Origin: Desulfobacteraceae bacterium
GTDB lineage: Bacteria; Desulfobacterota; Desulfobacteria; Desulfobacterales; Desulfatirhabdiaceae
Direction of reading: 5' to 3'
Length of the DNA stretch: 12,815 nt
Assembly: GCA_027325475.1 (NCBI GenBank)
Contig: DAIEFO010000031.1
Span: forward strand, 1-12,815
The notes under the pieces are model-generated. The model searched no databases, was not told where the DNA came from, and saw only the letters and a list, made by a program, of their open reading frames with translations. Each line of letters begins with the position of its first letter. The stretch's first letter is position 1. The translations under genes and the position numbers were made by a program. Positions 6,137 to 12,815 of this stretch are shown piece after piece.

Positions 6137-6548
6137 AATATTCATTGATACCAACGTATTAATCTATACCCTTGATAAAAAAGACGAAGAGAAAAGAGCA
6201 ATCGCAAGGAAGATAGTAAAAAAAGTAGTCCAATCTCACCAACCAGTTATTTCAACACAAGTGATAAAAGAGTTTTATGTAGTGGCATCCAATAAATTAA
6301 AGGCAGACCCAATAATCGTTAAAAACATCATTCACAATTTTCATCATATGGAAATTGTGAACAACGATCTGGAACTCATAGAGCAAGCCATAGATATCAG
6401 TATCCTATCACGATTGTCATTTTGGGATTCATTGATAATCGCTGCCGCAGAGAAGGCGAATTGTGAATATGTGTTATCAGAAGATTTGAATGCCGGACAA
6501 ACCTGTAGAGGCGTTAAGATAAGCAATCCGTTTGTAAATGACGATTGA
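6129..6548 (+). CDS. PIN-domain ribonuclease toxin (VapC-like)
   Basis: A 139-residue PIN-domain protein when started at the GTG at 6129. The metal-binding acidic residues are all in place: D7 in FIDTNVLIY, E48 in VIKEFYVV, D100 in SFWDSLIIAAA and D119 in LSEDLN. PIN toxins are Mg/Mn-dependent RNases that often cut tRNA or rRNA; the target here is unknown. I prefer GTG 6129 because the PIN fold begins at VSKIFIDTN and the start overlaps the antitoxin end by 8 bp, allowing translational coupling; a TTG start at 6081 would add 16 unrelated residues. The stop codon lies inside the first bases of a dispersed repeat. The catalytic residues are intact, so the toxin is predicted to be active. Confidence 0.9.
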   Translation: MSKIFIDTNVLIYTLDKKDEEKRAIARKIVKKVVQSHQPVISTQVIKEFYVVASNKLKADPIIVKNIIHNFHHMEIVNNDLELIEQAIDISILSRLSFWDSLIIAAAEKANCEYVLSEDLNAGQTCRGVKISNPFVNDD

Positions 6549-6672
6549 CGACTTCGTAAAAAGTCCGGATGCTGCGTTGCGCTGCATCCTTCGTCGTTTC
6601 AGCGTACCCAAAAGTACACTTCACTCCTTGCGGATTTGCGCGCCTTGCCTGCGAAATTTTTACAAAGCCGTC
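6547..6672 (+). repeat. Dispersed palindromic repeat, copy A
   Basis: A 126-bp element starting GACGACTTCGTAAAAAGTCC and ending with an imperfect inverted copy (AATTTTTACAAAGCCGTC). Aligned by eye, it matches the reverse complement of copy B (9286-9410) along its whole length with scattered substitutions and small gaps. It contains a strong inner hairpin, GGATGCTGCG / CGCTGCATCC, with one mismatch. It carries no open reading frame of note. It starts inside the toxin stop codon and lies between the convergent toxin and pstB genes, where it could act as a bidirectional transcription end. Confidence 0.88.
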
Positions 6673-6684
6673 TCCCAAATTGAC

Positions 6685-6702
6685 TTTTTACGAGGGCATC
6701 AA
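6685..6702 (+). repeat. Left arm of 18-bp inverted repeat bounding pst genes
   Basis: TTTTTACGAGGGCATCAA here is the exact reverse complement of 10261-10278. It resembles a variant end of the dispersed repeat (compare ACTTTTTACGAAGCCGTC) and starts 12 bp after copy A. The pstB stop codon is 13 bp further on, so on the minus strand this repeat end directly follows pstB. Confidence 0.8.
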
Positions 6703-6715
6703 GAATAAAGTTTAG

Positions 6716-7480
6716 TTAAAAATATGTTTCAATGACCCGATAAAACTCTGCCGGATTCCGCAATTCCTGTTTTCCCATTTCCCGCACCATGCGGCCGTCT
6801 CTAATCACACATACGCGGTCTGCCACGCGAAGTGTCTGTCCCAGGCTATGCGATACCACCAGAATAGCGTATCTGGTTTTGAGTTCTCCCAGCAGCGCCT
6901 CGATTTTCCGGGCGGATTTAAAATCCAGCGACGCCGTAGGTTCATCCAGCAGCAATACATCCGGCTCGAGCGCCAATGTTCTGGCAAGGCACAGTCGCTG
7001 CTGCTGGCCGCCGGAAAGCGTTGAAGCATTTTTGTGAAGTCTGTCCTTAACTTCATCCCAGAGAGAAACCTGCCGCAATGCCCACTCCACACGCTCGTTT
7101 ATGACGTTTCCCCGGTATCCCAAGGTGATTCGAACGGGCATGGCAACGTTTCGGAATATGGAAAACGGCAACACTGCCGGTGTCTGAAATACCATACCGA
7201 TACGTCTTCGGATTTCAGAAAGCGGCACATCACTCTGGTAAACTCGAATTTTTTTCCGTTCCGTACAGAGTTGAACTTCTCCCTGAGTGCGACAGACCGG
7301 AAATATTTCATTGAGCCTGTTGATGGATTGGAGAAGTGTGGATTTTCCGGATCCAGAATGCCCTATCAGCACCGTTAATTCTCCTGGAAACAGCGACAAA
7401 TGGATATCCGACAGTACCTGTCTTTCCGAAAACCACACGGACAGATTCGTCACTTCAAGCACTGACGACAGGGAATTCAT
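6716..7480 (-). CDS. pstB: Phosphate ABC transporter ATPase PstB
   Basis: A 254-residue ABC ATPase that energises phosphate import on the cytoplasmic face of PstCA. Motifs: Walker A GHSGSGKST at 40-48, Q-loop Q99 in GMVFQTP, signature LSGGQQQR at 155-162, Walker B VLLLDEP at 175-181, and the H-loop H211 in VVSHS. All catalytic residues are present. Length fits PstB (about 250-260). Walker A has H and S where many PstB proteins have P and C (GPSGCGKST), a mild divergence. The ATG overlaps the pstA stop by 4 bp (ATGA), so translation is coupled. It is the last gene of the operon; no phoU follows. Phosphate is assigned from operon composition, since ABC ATPases alone do not define the substrate. 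Confidence 0.9.
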   Translation of the reverse strand: MNSLSSVLEVTNLSVWFSERQVLSDIHLSLFPGELTVLIGHSGSGKSTLLQSINRLNEIFPVCRTQGEVQLCTERKKIRVYQSDVPLSEIRRRIGMVFQTPAVLPFSIFRNVAMPVRITLGYRGNVINERVEWALRQVSLWDEVKDRLHKNASTLSGGQQQRLCLARTLALEPDVLLLDEPTASLDFKSARKIEALLGELKTRYAILVVSHSLGQTLRVADRVCVIRDGRMVREMGKQELRNPAEFYRVIETYF

Positions 7481-8364
7481 GACAGGATTTCGTATCGTGT
7501 GACAACAACCCGCTGCAGAAATGTCACCGCTAAAAAGAGAATTCCGGTAATCGCCAGAAGGATGAGCGCTGAACCAAACCCAGCATCAAGCTGTCTGACG
7601 GATTGATATTCGGCGGCCACACAATAGATGTGGAAGGGAATGGCCTCGAATTTATCCCAGAGACGTTGAGGAATTCCGGCCTGGGCCACCACTCCCGTCA
7701 GCATGATAACAGCGGTGTCTTCGGCGGCCCGGCCGATTCCCAGAATAACGCCGCTCAATATCCCTCTGCTCGACAGCGGAAGCAGCAGATAACAAATGGT
7801 CTGCCATTGAGTAAAACCGCAGGAAGGGCCAATCAGGCGGATATGCGGCAAAACAGCTTCCAGAGAGTTCTGGGTGACGCGGATGATATAGGGAAGGATC
7901 AACAGGGCAATGCACACGGCAGACAGCAAGAGACAAGTTCTGGCTTGTGGAAGCAGAGTTTTTCTCAAAAGCAGGATGATGGTGAATCCAAAAAGCCCCA
8001 TAATGATGGAGGGCGTTCCCGCCAGAATATCCACAGCCAGACTGATCCATCTGCGAATATTTGGCGATGCGTATTCCGAAAGAGTGATGCCAGTGGCCAT
8101 TCCAAGGGGAACCGCTATCAAAGAAGCCAGCACAATCAGATAAAATGACCCGACAACCGCCGGCCAGATGCCGTCAAACACAGGTTGCCTTCCCAGAACG
8201 GCCGCAGTCCAAGGAACATTATCGAAAAAAAGCTTCGCATTGAGCGCTGTCATGCCCCGCTTCATCAGAAATCCGATCAGTGTCAGCATTGTCAGACACA
8301 GTCCGGCGCTGGCTATCCATGCAAATCCGGATAACACCCTGTTCGATATCCGTCTCACCGGCAT
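7477..8364 (-). CDS. pstA: Phosphate ABC transporter permease PstA
   Basis: A 295-residue membrane permease with about six hydrophobic helices. The cytoplasmic coupling segment near 178-220 (FTQWQTICYLLLPLSSRGILSGVILGIGRAAEDTA) matches the EAA loop of PstA-type permeases, and LAGTPSIIMGLFG at 114-126 is a Pst-family signature. The ATG at 8364 overlaps the end of pstC by 10 bp. The same frame is open far upstream to 8931, but that extension is Cys/Arg/Ser-rich, not membrane-like, and lies wholly antiparallel in phase to the true pstC frame, so it is not coding. The ribosome site is weak, consistent with coupling to pstC translation. With PstC it forms the transmembrane channel. Confidence 0.9.
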   Translation of the reverse strand: MPVRRISNRVLSGFAWIASAGLCLTMLTLIGFLMKRGMTALNAKLFFDNVPWTAAVLGRQPVFDGIWPAVVGSFYLIVLASLIAVPLGMATGITLSEYASPNIRRWISLAVDILAGTPSIIMGLFGFTIILLLRKTLLPQARTCLLLSAVCIALLILPYIIRVTQNSLEAVLPHIRLIGPSCGFTQWQTICYLLLPLSSRGILSGVILGIGRAAEDTAVIMLTGVVAQAGIPQRLWDKFEAIPFHIYCVAAEYQSVRQLDAGFGSALILLAITGILFLAVTFLQRVVVTRYEILS

Positions 8365-9233
8365 CTGCTCAGCATATTCCGGTTCAGATGATGGGCCAGT
8401 GCCGTTACCATCGCTATCATGACAAACAACAGAAGGCCGGATGCAAAAACGGACTGATATGCCATACTCTGACTGTCCGTGGCCAGCACAAGGGCGACAT
8501 GGGCGCTGAGGGTGCGGATCGAATCCAGAAAAGAAGCGGGGATCTGAGCCGCATTTCCAGCCAGCATCAGGGGAATCATGGCATCTCCGACAGCTCTGCA
8601 GAATCCCAGAATCAGCGCGCTCACTAATCCACGTGATGCCGAAGGCAGCATTACAAAGCAAAACTGTTCCATCGGTGTCAGTCCTAAAGACTCGGAAACC
8701 GCTCTGAGGGAACCCCCTGCCTGTGTAAGATACGCATGAAACACCAGAACGATCGTGGGTAAAATCAACAGCCCCAGTGTCAACGCCGCGGTAAGCAGAC
8801 AGAACCCGGCGCCTGCGGCAAATATCCGTCGCATCGGAGGCACCAGAATAAAAACGGATACAAATCCGTAAATGACCGTCGGAATACTGGTCATCACATG
8901 TACCACCAGTAACAACAGCCTGGATAGACAACTGTTTCTGTGAGTATAGATGAAAGCGCAGATTCCCAGTGCTGCCGGAAAAGCCATAACAGTGGATAAA
9001 ATGGAAAGCAGCAGCGTTCCCAACATCATTGGAAGTATGCCGTAATGCCCTTCAAAGGGGTTCCAGCGCCACGAAAAGAGTTGCTTCAGATCTCCGGAGA
9101 ACAGCAATGGAAATGAAAAATAAAGCAGCAGAAACAGCAGCAGAAAAATGGCTGCAACCGATGTAAGGGTCGCAGCTAAAAGTCCTTTCTGAATCCACCA
9201 TTCCCTGCGCAATGTCATATCATTTTTCCGCAT
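8355..9233 (-). CDS. pstC: Phosphate ABC transporter permease PstC
   Basis: A permease of up to 292 residues with six predicted helices (about 18-42, 67-95, 105-132, 142-168, 200-222 and 262-284). MTSIPTVIYGF at 114-124 and the EAA-type loop LGLTPMEQFCFVMLPSASRGLVSALILGFCRAVGDA at 183-218 mark it as a Pst-type permease; it pairs with PstA. The start is uncertain: ATG 9233 has no clear ribosome site, and ATG 9218 (five codons later) has a weak GGAA upstream. Both give an intact first helix. The EAA end reads RAVGDAM where many family members have RAIGETA. A 184-bp gap holding repeat copy B separates it from pstS. Confidence 0.88.
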   Translation of the reverse strand: MRKNDMTLRREWWIQKGLLAATLTSVAAIFLLLFLLLYFSFPLLFSGDLKQLFSWRWNPFEGHYGILPMMLGTLLLSILSTVMAFPAALGICAFIYTHRNSCLSRLLLLVVHVMTSIPTVIYGFVSVFILVPPMRRIFAAGAGFCLLTAALTLGLLILPTIVLVFHAYLTQAGGSLRAVSESLGLTPMEQFCFVMLPSASRGLVSALILGFCRAVGDAMIPLMLAGNAAQIPASFLDSIRTLSAHVALVLATDSQSMAYQSVFASGLLLFVMIAMVTALAHHLNRNMLSRCR

Positions 9234-9285
9234 TCATGCAACAAATCACTTAAAAAAACGCAATGGTACGATATTTCTGTTTTCG

Positions 9286-9410
9286 GACGGCTTCGTAAAA
9301 AGTTCGCAGGCAAGACGCGCAAATCCTGAGGAGTGAGGCGTACTTTTGGGTACGCCGCAACGACGAAGGATGCGGCGCAACGCAGCCTTCGGACTTTTTA
9401 CGAAGCCGTC
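9286..9410 (-). repeat. Dispersed palindromic repeat, copy B
   Basis: A 125-bp element with 18-bp perfect terminal inverted repeats, GACGGCTTCGTAAAAAGT at 9286-9303 and its complement at 9393-9410. Inner hairpins include GGCGTAC-6 nt-GTACGCC at 9337-9356. It is the same family as copy A in opposite orientation. It lies between pstS and pstC, beginning 7 bp after the pstS stop, so it will be transcribed as a long structured RNA within the operon. No target-site duplication is obvious. No transposase is present in the window, so any mobility would be in trans. Confidence 0.92.
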
Positions 9411-9417
9411 AACACTG

Positions 9418-10248
9418 CTATTTTATAGGATCAAAACCGTGCTTCCGGATCATGGGTTCAGCCGCAGGACTTTGAATATAGGCAATGAACGCCTTCACGA
9501 GTGGCGTCGGATCTCCTTTGGTGTTCATGTAGAGCTTTCGGGCAACCGGATATTTGCCGCTCAAGGCATTTTCCTGCGTTGCTGGAACGCCGTCCAGGAC
9601 AACCGTCTTGACGCTGTCATCCACATAGCCGATGCTCATGTACCCAATGGCGTCTTTATCCTGAGCAACGGCTGTTTTCATGGCCCCGTTTGAAGGAACA
9701 ACATCGGCACGCGTCGCAATCGAGCCTTTGTTCAGAACCTTCTTCCAGAAAACCTCACGAGTGCCACTGGCTTCATCGCGGGTGAACAGATGGATATCAT
9801 CCGACGTCCCTTTCACAGCATCCCACTTGGAGATTTGACCGGAAAATATCTGCCGGACCTGCTCCGCCGAAAGTTGCGTAACCGGATTTGAGGGATGTAC
9901 GATTACGGCCACGCCATCCATGGCAAATGGATATGACTTCAGACCATATCTGGAGATTTCCGCTTCGGAAAGGGCTCTGCCTGTGTTACCGATATCCACA
10001 AGACCTTCTCCCACTTTCTGCACCCCGACGCCGGAACCGCCTCCCGCAATATTGATTCGGATGTTGGGATTATAGGTCATAATGGCCCTGGCTGCATCTT
10101 TCATGACCGGAATATGAGCCGTTCCTCCTGCAATTTCTATAGTCCCTTTTAAATGAGCGAACGATACCAGAGGATCGGCCGCCTGGACGCTGCAGATCAT
10201 GAAAAACATCAACAATAATGCCGAAACGGCGATAGCTATTTTTCTCAT
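9418..10248 (-). CDS. pstS: Periplasmic phosphate-binding protein PstS
   Basis: A 276-residue substrate-binding protein of the phosphate ABC transporter. A Sec signal peptide covers residues 1-23 (MRK, hydrophobic core, cleavage after SVQA) and the mature protein should be periplasmic. Ligand-contact segments typical of the family are visible: GTIEIAGGTAH near 35-45, GGGSGVGVQKVGEGLVDIGNTGR at 69-91 and RDEASGTREVF at 157-167. The ATG at 10248 is chosen because it starts the signal peptide and AAAGGA lies about 6 nt upstream; the open frame to 10299 adds 17 residues encoded partly by a repeat end. It is the first gene of the operon and diverges from the histidine kinase. Confidence 0.95.
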   Translation of the reverse strand: MRKIAIAVSALLLMFFMICSVQAADPLVSFAHLKGTIEIAGGTAHIPVMKDAARAIMTYNPNIRINIAGGGSGVGVQKVGEGLVDIGNTGRALSEAEISRYGLKSYPFAMDGVAVIVHPSNPVTQLSAEQVRQIFSGQISKWDAVKGTSDDIHLFTRDEASGTREVFWKKVLNKGSIATRADVVPSNGAMKTAVAQDKDAIGYMSIGYVDDSVKTVVLDGVPATQENALSGKYPVARKLYMNTKGDPTPLVKAFIAYIQSPAAEPMIRKHGFDPIK

Positions 10249-10260
10249 ATCATATCCTTT

Positions 10261-10278
10261 TTGATGCCCTCGTAAAAA
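10261..10278 (-). repeat. Right arm of 18-bp inverted repeat bounding pst genes
   Basis: TTGATGCCCTCGTAAAAA on the plus strand is the exact reverse complement of 6685-6702. On the transcribed strand it sits in the pstS leader and ends a few bases before the pstS ribosome-binding sequence. A few flanking bases (TC) also agree with the other arm. Confidence 0.8.
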
Positions 10279-10327
10279 ATCGATATATTTGTTATCCATA
10301 TCCTAAATGATCGCAGATAGCTAATTC

Positions 10328-10345
10328 ATAAAAGTTATTGTACAG
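10328..10345 (-). promoter_or_regulatory. Possible PHO-box-like site upstream of pstS
   Basis: The minus strand reads CTGTACAATAACTTTTAT. By my count 13 of 18 positions agree with the enterobacterial PHO box (two CTGTCAT half-sites separated by 4 nt); the better half is the spacer and outer bases. It lies about 80 bp before the pstS start, a sensible place for PhoB control. No convincing -10 hexamer follows (best is TATCTG), so this is only a candidate. Confidence 0.3.
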
Positions 10346-10365
10346 GATTTCATATAATCAAGCCT

Positions 10366-10407
10366 GACGACTTCGTAAAAAGTCCGGATGCTGCGCTGCG
10401 CCGCATC
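10366..10407 (+). repeat. Dispersed repeat, truncated copy C
   Basis: About 42 bp matching the first third of copy A (GACGACTTCGTAAAAAGTCC then GGATGCTGCG) and then diverging abruptly. It has the same orientation as copy A. It occupies the divergent pstS/histidine-kinase intergenic region, close to where the kinase promoter should lie. Confidence 0.8.
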
Positions 10408-10470
10408 TCTCTTGATTTTATAATCAATTCTGATACAAGTGATAAAATAAATCAGGGAGAGAAAACGGCC

Positions 10471-12815
10471 ATGCGATTCAAATCCTTCAATATCACAGCC
10501 AAACTGATCATACCGGTGCTGGCGGCAATTGTGGGCATCAACAGCGCGCTGATCGCCTATACGACGGTTTCCGGCAGAAATCACGCCATCATGCTGGCAA
10601 AAGACCATGCACTGGCCGAGGCCGACGATGATTCCCAGGCCGTTCAGGCCCATATCGACACCATACTGAACATCACCCGGACGCTGGCGGATGTCTTTTC
10701 CGCGGTCAAAGATCCAAAATCGATCATGAATGCAGGACGAGAGCCAATCAAGGTGATGCTGAAAAGAATACTGCTCTCGAACCCGTCGTTTCATGCCGTT
10801 TATACCATTTGGGAACCCAACGCCTTCGACCAGATGGATGAAGCCTTTTCCAACACAGACGCCAATGACGCTACAGGCCGGTTCATTCCCTGCTGGACAC
10901 GGGACGTCAATGGACACGCAGTCCTCGAAGCCGCCAGAGACTATGAAGGCACAGCCAAAGGTGGCTATTATCAGACGGCCAAAACAACCCAAAAAGATGT
11001 GATTACAGATCCCTACCCTTATATCGTCGATGGCCGGCAGATGTTTCTGGTGTCACTGGCGTCCCCCATCATTTTCGAAAACCATTTTTACGGCGTTGTC
11101 GCTGTGGACATCACCCTGAATGTCTTCAAAAGGATGCTGGAGGGTTTTAATCAGTCCGACCTGAAGGCACAGATCAATATCGTGTCAAACAACGGAACGC
11201 TTGCGGCTGCATCCGGCCGGCCACTGCTTGCAGGAAAACGATTTGAAGACGCCTATCCGGCATTGAAAGATGCATTGCCCGAAATCCAGACCGGTAAAGA
11301 ACAAATACGCTCCTCAGACGGCAATATCGTTATATTTTCTCCTGTCCAGCTCACCGGCACACAAACCCCATGGGCCATCAACACCATTCTGCCGTTTGAT
11401 GCGGTCAGCAGCCAGGCGTCCCGCATCATGTGGATGGAAATCGGTATCAGCGTCATTTTGACCGTCATAGCCATTCTGATCATCGCTTTTGTGATTCACT
11501 GGCGCATCCGGCCGCTTCGACAAATCGCAGCCGCCGCCGAACAAGTAGCACTGGGCAATCTGAACTACGCGACGATCGACACAGGCAACGATGAAATCGG
11601 AAGACTGAACACCAGTTTCAAAAACATCGTACTTTTTCTTCAGGAAATCTGTGAACGCTGCAATGCTCTGGCTTTCGGTGATTTCAGCCGGATGATTATC
11701 CTGAGAAGCGATGATGACATGCTGGGAAAGTCTATCAATATAATCTTCGAGAATATCCGGAAGATCGTTACGCAGCTCAACCGGATCGCCAAGGGCGGTT
11801 ACTCCGTCCATTTCAGGCCGTATTCCGACAAGGATCAACTGGGCATCGCACTTTCTGAAATGATCGGCTCCCTCCGGAAAATGACCGAGGAAAACGAACG
11901 GCAGAACATTCTGAAAACCGGTCAGATGGAACTTAATGACGCCATGCGCGGAGAGCAGGATCTGACCTCGATTTCCAGAAACGTCATCACGTATCTGTGC
12001 CGCTATCTCAAGGCGCCGGTCGGTGCGCTGTACATCATGGACGAAGAAGACGGCGCGCTGCTTCTCTCCGGCAGCTTTGCCTATCAGAAACGCAAAAGCG
12101 TCTCCAACCGGTTTGTTCCGGGCGAAGGACTGATCGGACAGGCGGCGCTGGAAAAACAGCGTATTCAGGTATCAGAGGTTCCTGAAGACTATATCCGGGT
12201 GCAATCCGGTCTGGGGTTTGCCGGCCCCCGTCATATCGTGGTCAGTCCGCTCCTGATAGAAAACACGGTCAAAGGCGTCATCGAAATCGCTTCTTTCGAT
12301 GATTTTTCAGACGTGCACCTGCTTTTTCTGGATCAGGTTTCCGGCAGCATCGCCGTTGCCATTCATTCCGCACAGGCCCGCACCCGGATGCAGAATCTCC
12401 TGAACCAGACGCAGAAACAGGCCGAACAGCTCCAGCACCAGCAGGAAGCGCTTCGTCAATCCAATCTGGAACTGGAGCATCAGGCGACGGCGCTGAAACA
12501 GTCCGAATCCAGACTGCAAACACAGCAGGAAGAACTGCGTCAGACCAACGAAGAGCTTCAGGAACAGACGCAGCTTCTGGAGGAACAGAAGGAAGATATC
12601 CACAAGAAAAACCTCGAACTGGAAATGGCCGGAAAGCTCATCGAGGAAAAAGTCAGCGCACTGGAACGCGCCAGCCGCTACAAATCCGAATTTCTGGCCA
12701 ATATGTCCCATGAGCTGCGAACTCCGCTGAACAGCATCCTCCTATTGTCCAGACTGATTGCCGACAATCGGGACAGCAATCTGACGGCCAAGCAGATCGA
12801 ATTTGCCCAGACCAT
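10471..12815 (+). CDS. Membrane sensor histidine kinase, Cache-HAMP-GAF (3' end outside window)
   Basis: An open frame of 781 codons to the edge. In order: TM helix about 10-31; a periplasmic Cache-type sensor about 35-305 with the typical RFIPCWTRD, DPYPYIVDGRQM and GVVAVDITL stretches; TM helix about 322-343; HAMP about 344-397 (RIRPLRQIAAAAEQVALGNLN); a second HAMP-like unit about 398-470; GAF about 492-634; a Gln/Glu-rich coiled coil about 635-735; and the start of HisKA with the phospho-acceptor H747 in MSHELRTP. The HATPase domain, and any receiver domains, would lie beyond the window. It should sense a small extracytoplasmic molecule; the ligand is unknown. GGGAG lies about 11 nt upstream of the ATG. 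A TATAAT at 10419-10424 lacks a good -35. The leader also has a TTGATT/AATCAA hairpin at 10412-10427. Composition resembles the thi-pdx region. Confidence 0.93.
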   Translation, partial: MRFKSFNITAKLIIPVLAAIVGINSALIAYTTVSGRNHAIMLAKDHALAEADDDSQAVQAHIDTILNITRTLADVFSAVKDPKSIMNAGREPIKVMLKRILLSNPSFHAVYTIWEPNAFDQMDEAFSNTDANDATGRFIPCWTRDVNGHAVLEAARDYEGTAKGGYYQTAKTTQKDVITDPYPYIVDGRQMFLVSLASPIIFENHFYGVVAVDITLNVFKRMLEGFNQSDLKAQINIVSNNGTLAAASGRPLLAGKRFEDAYPALKDALPEIQTGKEQIRSSDGNIVIFSPVQLTGTQTPWAINTILPFDAVSSQASRIMWMEIGISVILTVIAILIIAFVIHWRIRPLRQIAAAAEQVALGNLNYATIDTGNDEIGRLNTSFKNIVLFLQEICERCNALAFGDFSRMIILRSDDDMLGKSINIIFENIRKIVTQLNRIAKGGYSVHFRPYSDKDQLGIALSEMIGSLRKMTEENERQNILKTGQMELNDAMRGEQDLTSISRNVITYLCRYLKAPVGALYIMDEEDGALLLSGSFAYQKRKSVSNRFVPGEGLIGQAALEKQRIQVSEVPEDYIRVQSGLGFAGPRHIVVSPLLIENTVKGVIEIASFDDFSDVHLLFLDQVSGSIAVAIHSAQARTRMQNLLNQTQKQAEQLQHQQEALRQSNLELEHQATALKQSESRLQTQQEELRQTNEELQEQTQLLEEQKEDIHKKNLELEMAGKLIEEKVSALERASRYKSEFLANMSHELRTPLNSILLLSRLIADNRDSNLTAKQIEFAQT

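Noticed and set aside
8365..8931. Long upstream extension of the pstA frame (189 extra codons)
   Set aside because: The extension is rich in Cys, Arg and Ser, and lies entirely over pstC, whose own frame encodes a convincing membrane permease. PstA homology begins at 8364.
6547..10407. CRISPR array suggested by repeated sequences
   Set aside because: There are only two full copies and fragments, kilobases apart and in opposite orientations, with genes between and no cas genes.
10321..11838. Minus-strand open frames opposite the histidine kinase
   Set aside because: The plus-strand kinase frame is continuous and carries clear domains; the opposite frames show none.

Overview
The window looks like a chromosomal segment of a Gram-negative anaerobe, most likely a sulfate-reducer-type Desulfobacterota (Desulfobacterales). 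This placement is inferred, not proven. It rests on a short ThiC of about 420 residues, PLP synthesis through PdxS/PdxT, a large Cache-HAMP-GAF histidine kinase with a long Gln/Glu-rich coiled coil, and a dispersed palindromic repeat built on GACGGCTTCGTAAAAAGTCC. No rRNA, tRNA, CRISPR array, transposase or phage gene is visible.

Positions 1-5780 are transcribed leftward (minus strand) and read as a housekeeping region. From right to left come a sigma70-type promoter, a TPP riboswitch with a visible terminator and antiterminator, thiC, thiD, pdxS and pdxT (vitamin B1 and B6 cofactors), a strong intrinsic terminator, then crcB/fluC (fluoride channel) and a DUF190-CBS protein that runs off the left edge.

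Positions 5867-6548 hold a compact AT-rich type II toxin-antitoxin pair on the plus strand, a ribbon-helix-helix antitoxin and a PIN-domain toxin. It diverges from thiC and has its own promoter, overlapped by two palindromes that are good operator candidates.

Positions 6685-10278 carry a leftward phosphate-uptake operon, pstS-pstC-pstA-pstB, with no phoU inside the window. The four genes are enclosed by an 18-bp perfect inverted repeat. A 125-bp palindromic repeat separates pstS from the permease genes. A second full copy overlaps the toxin stop codon, and a truncated copy sits in the intergenic region beyond pstS. These repeat ends lie directly after the stop codons of the toxin, pstB and pstS, always in the same orientation relative to the gene.

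Positions 10471-12815 (plus strand, divergent from pstS) encode the first 781 residues of a membrane-bound, probably hybrid, sensor histidine kinase: two TM segments around a periplasmic Cache sensor, tandem HAMP-like units, GAF, a long coiled coil and a HisKA H-box. It is cut by the right edge before the ATPase domain.

I see no wholly new multi-gene system. The points most worth following are the repeat family and its gene-end placement, the inverted-repeat-bounded pst cassette, the thiC leader switch, the unusual ThiC cysteine spacing, and the DUF190-CBS/fluoride-channel pairing.
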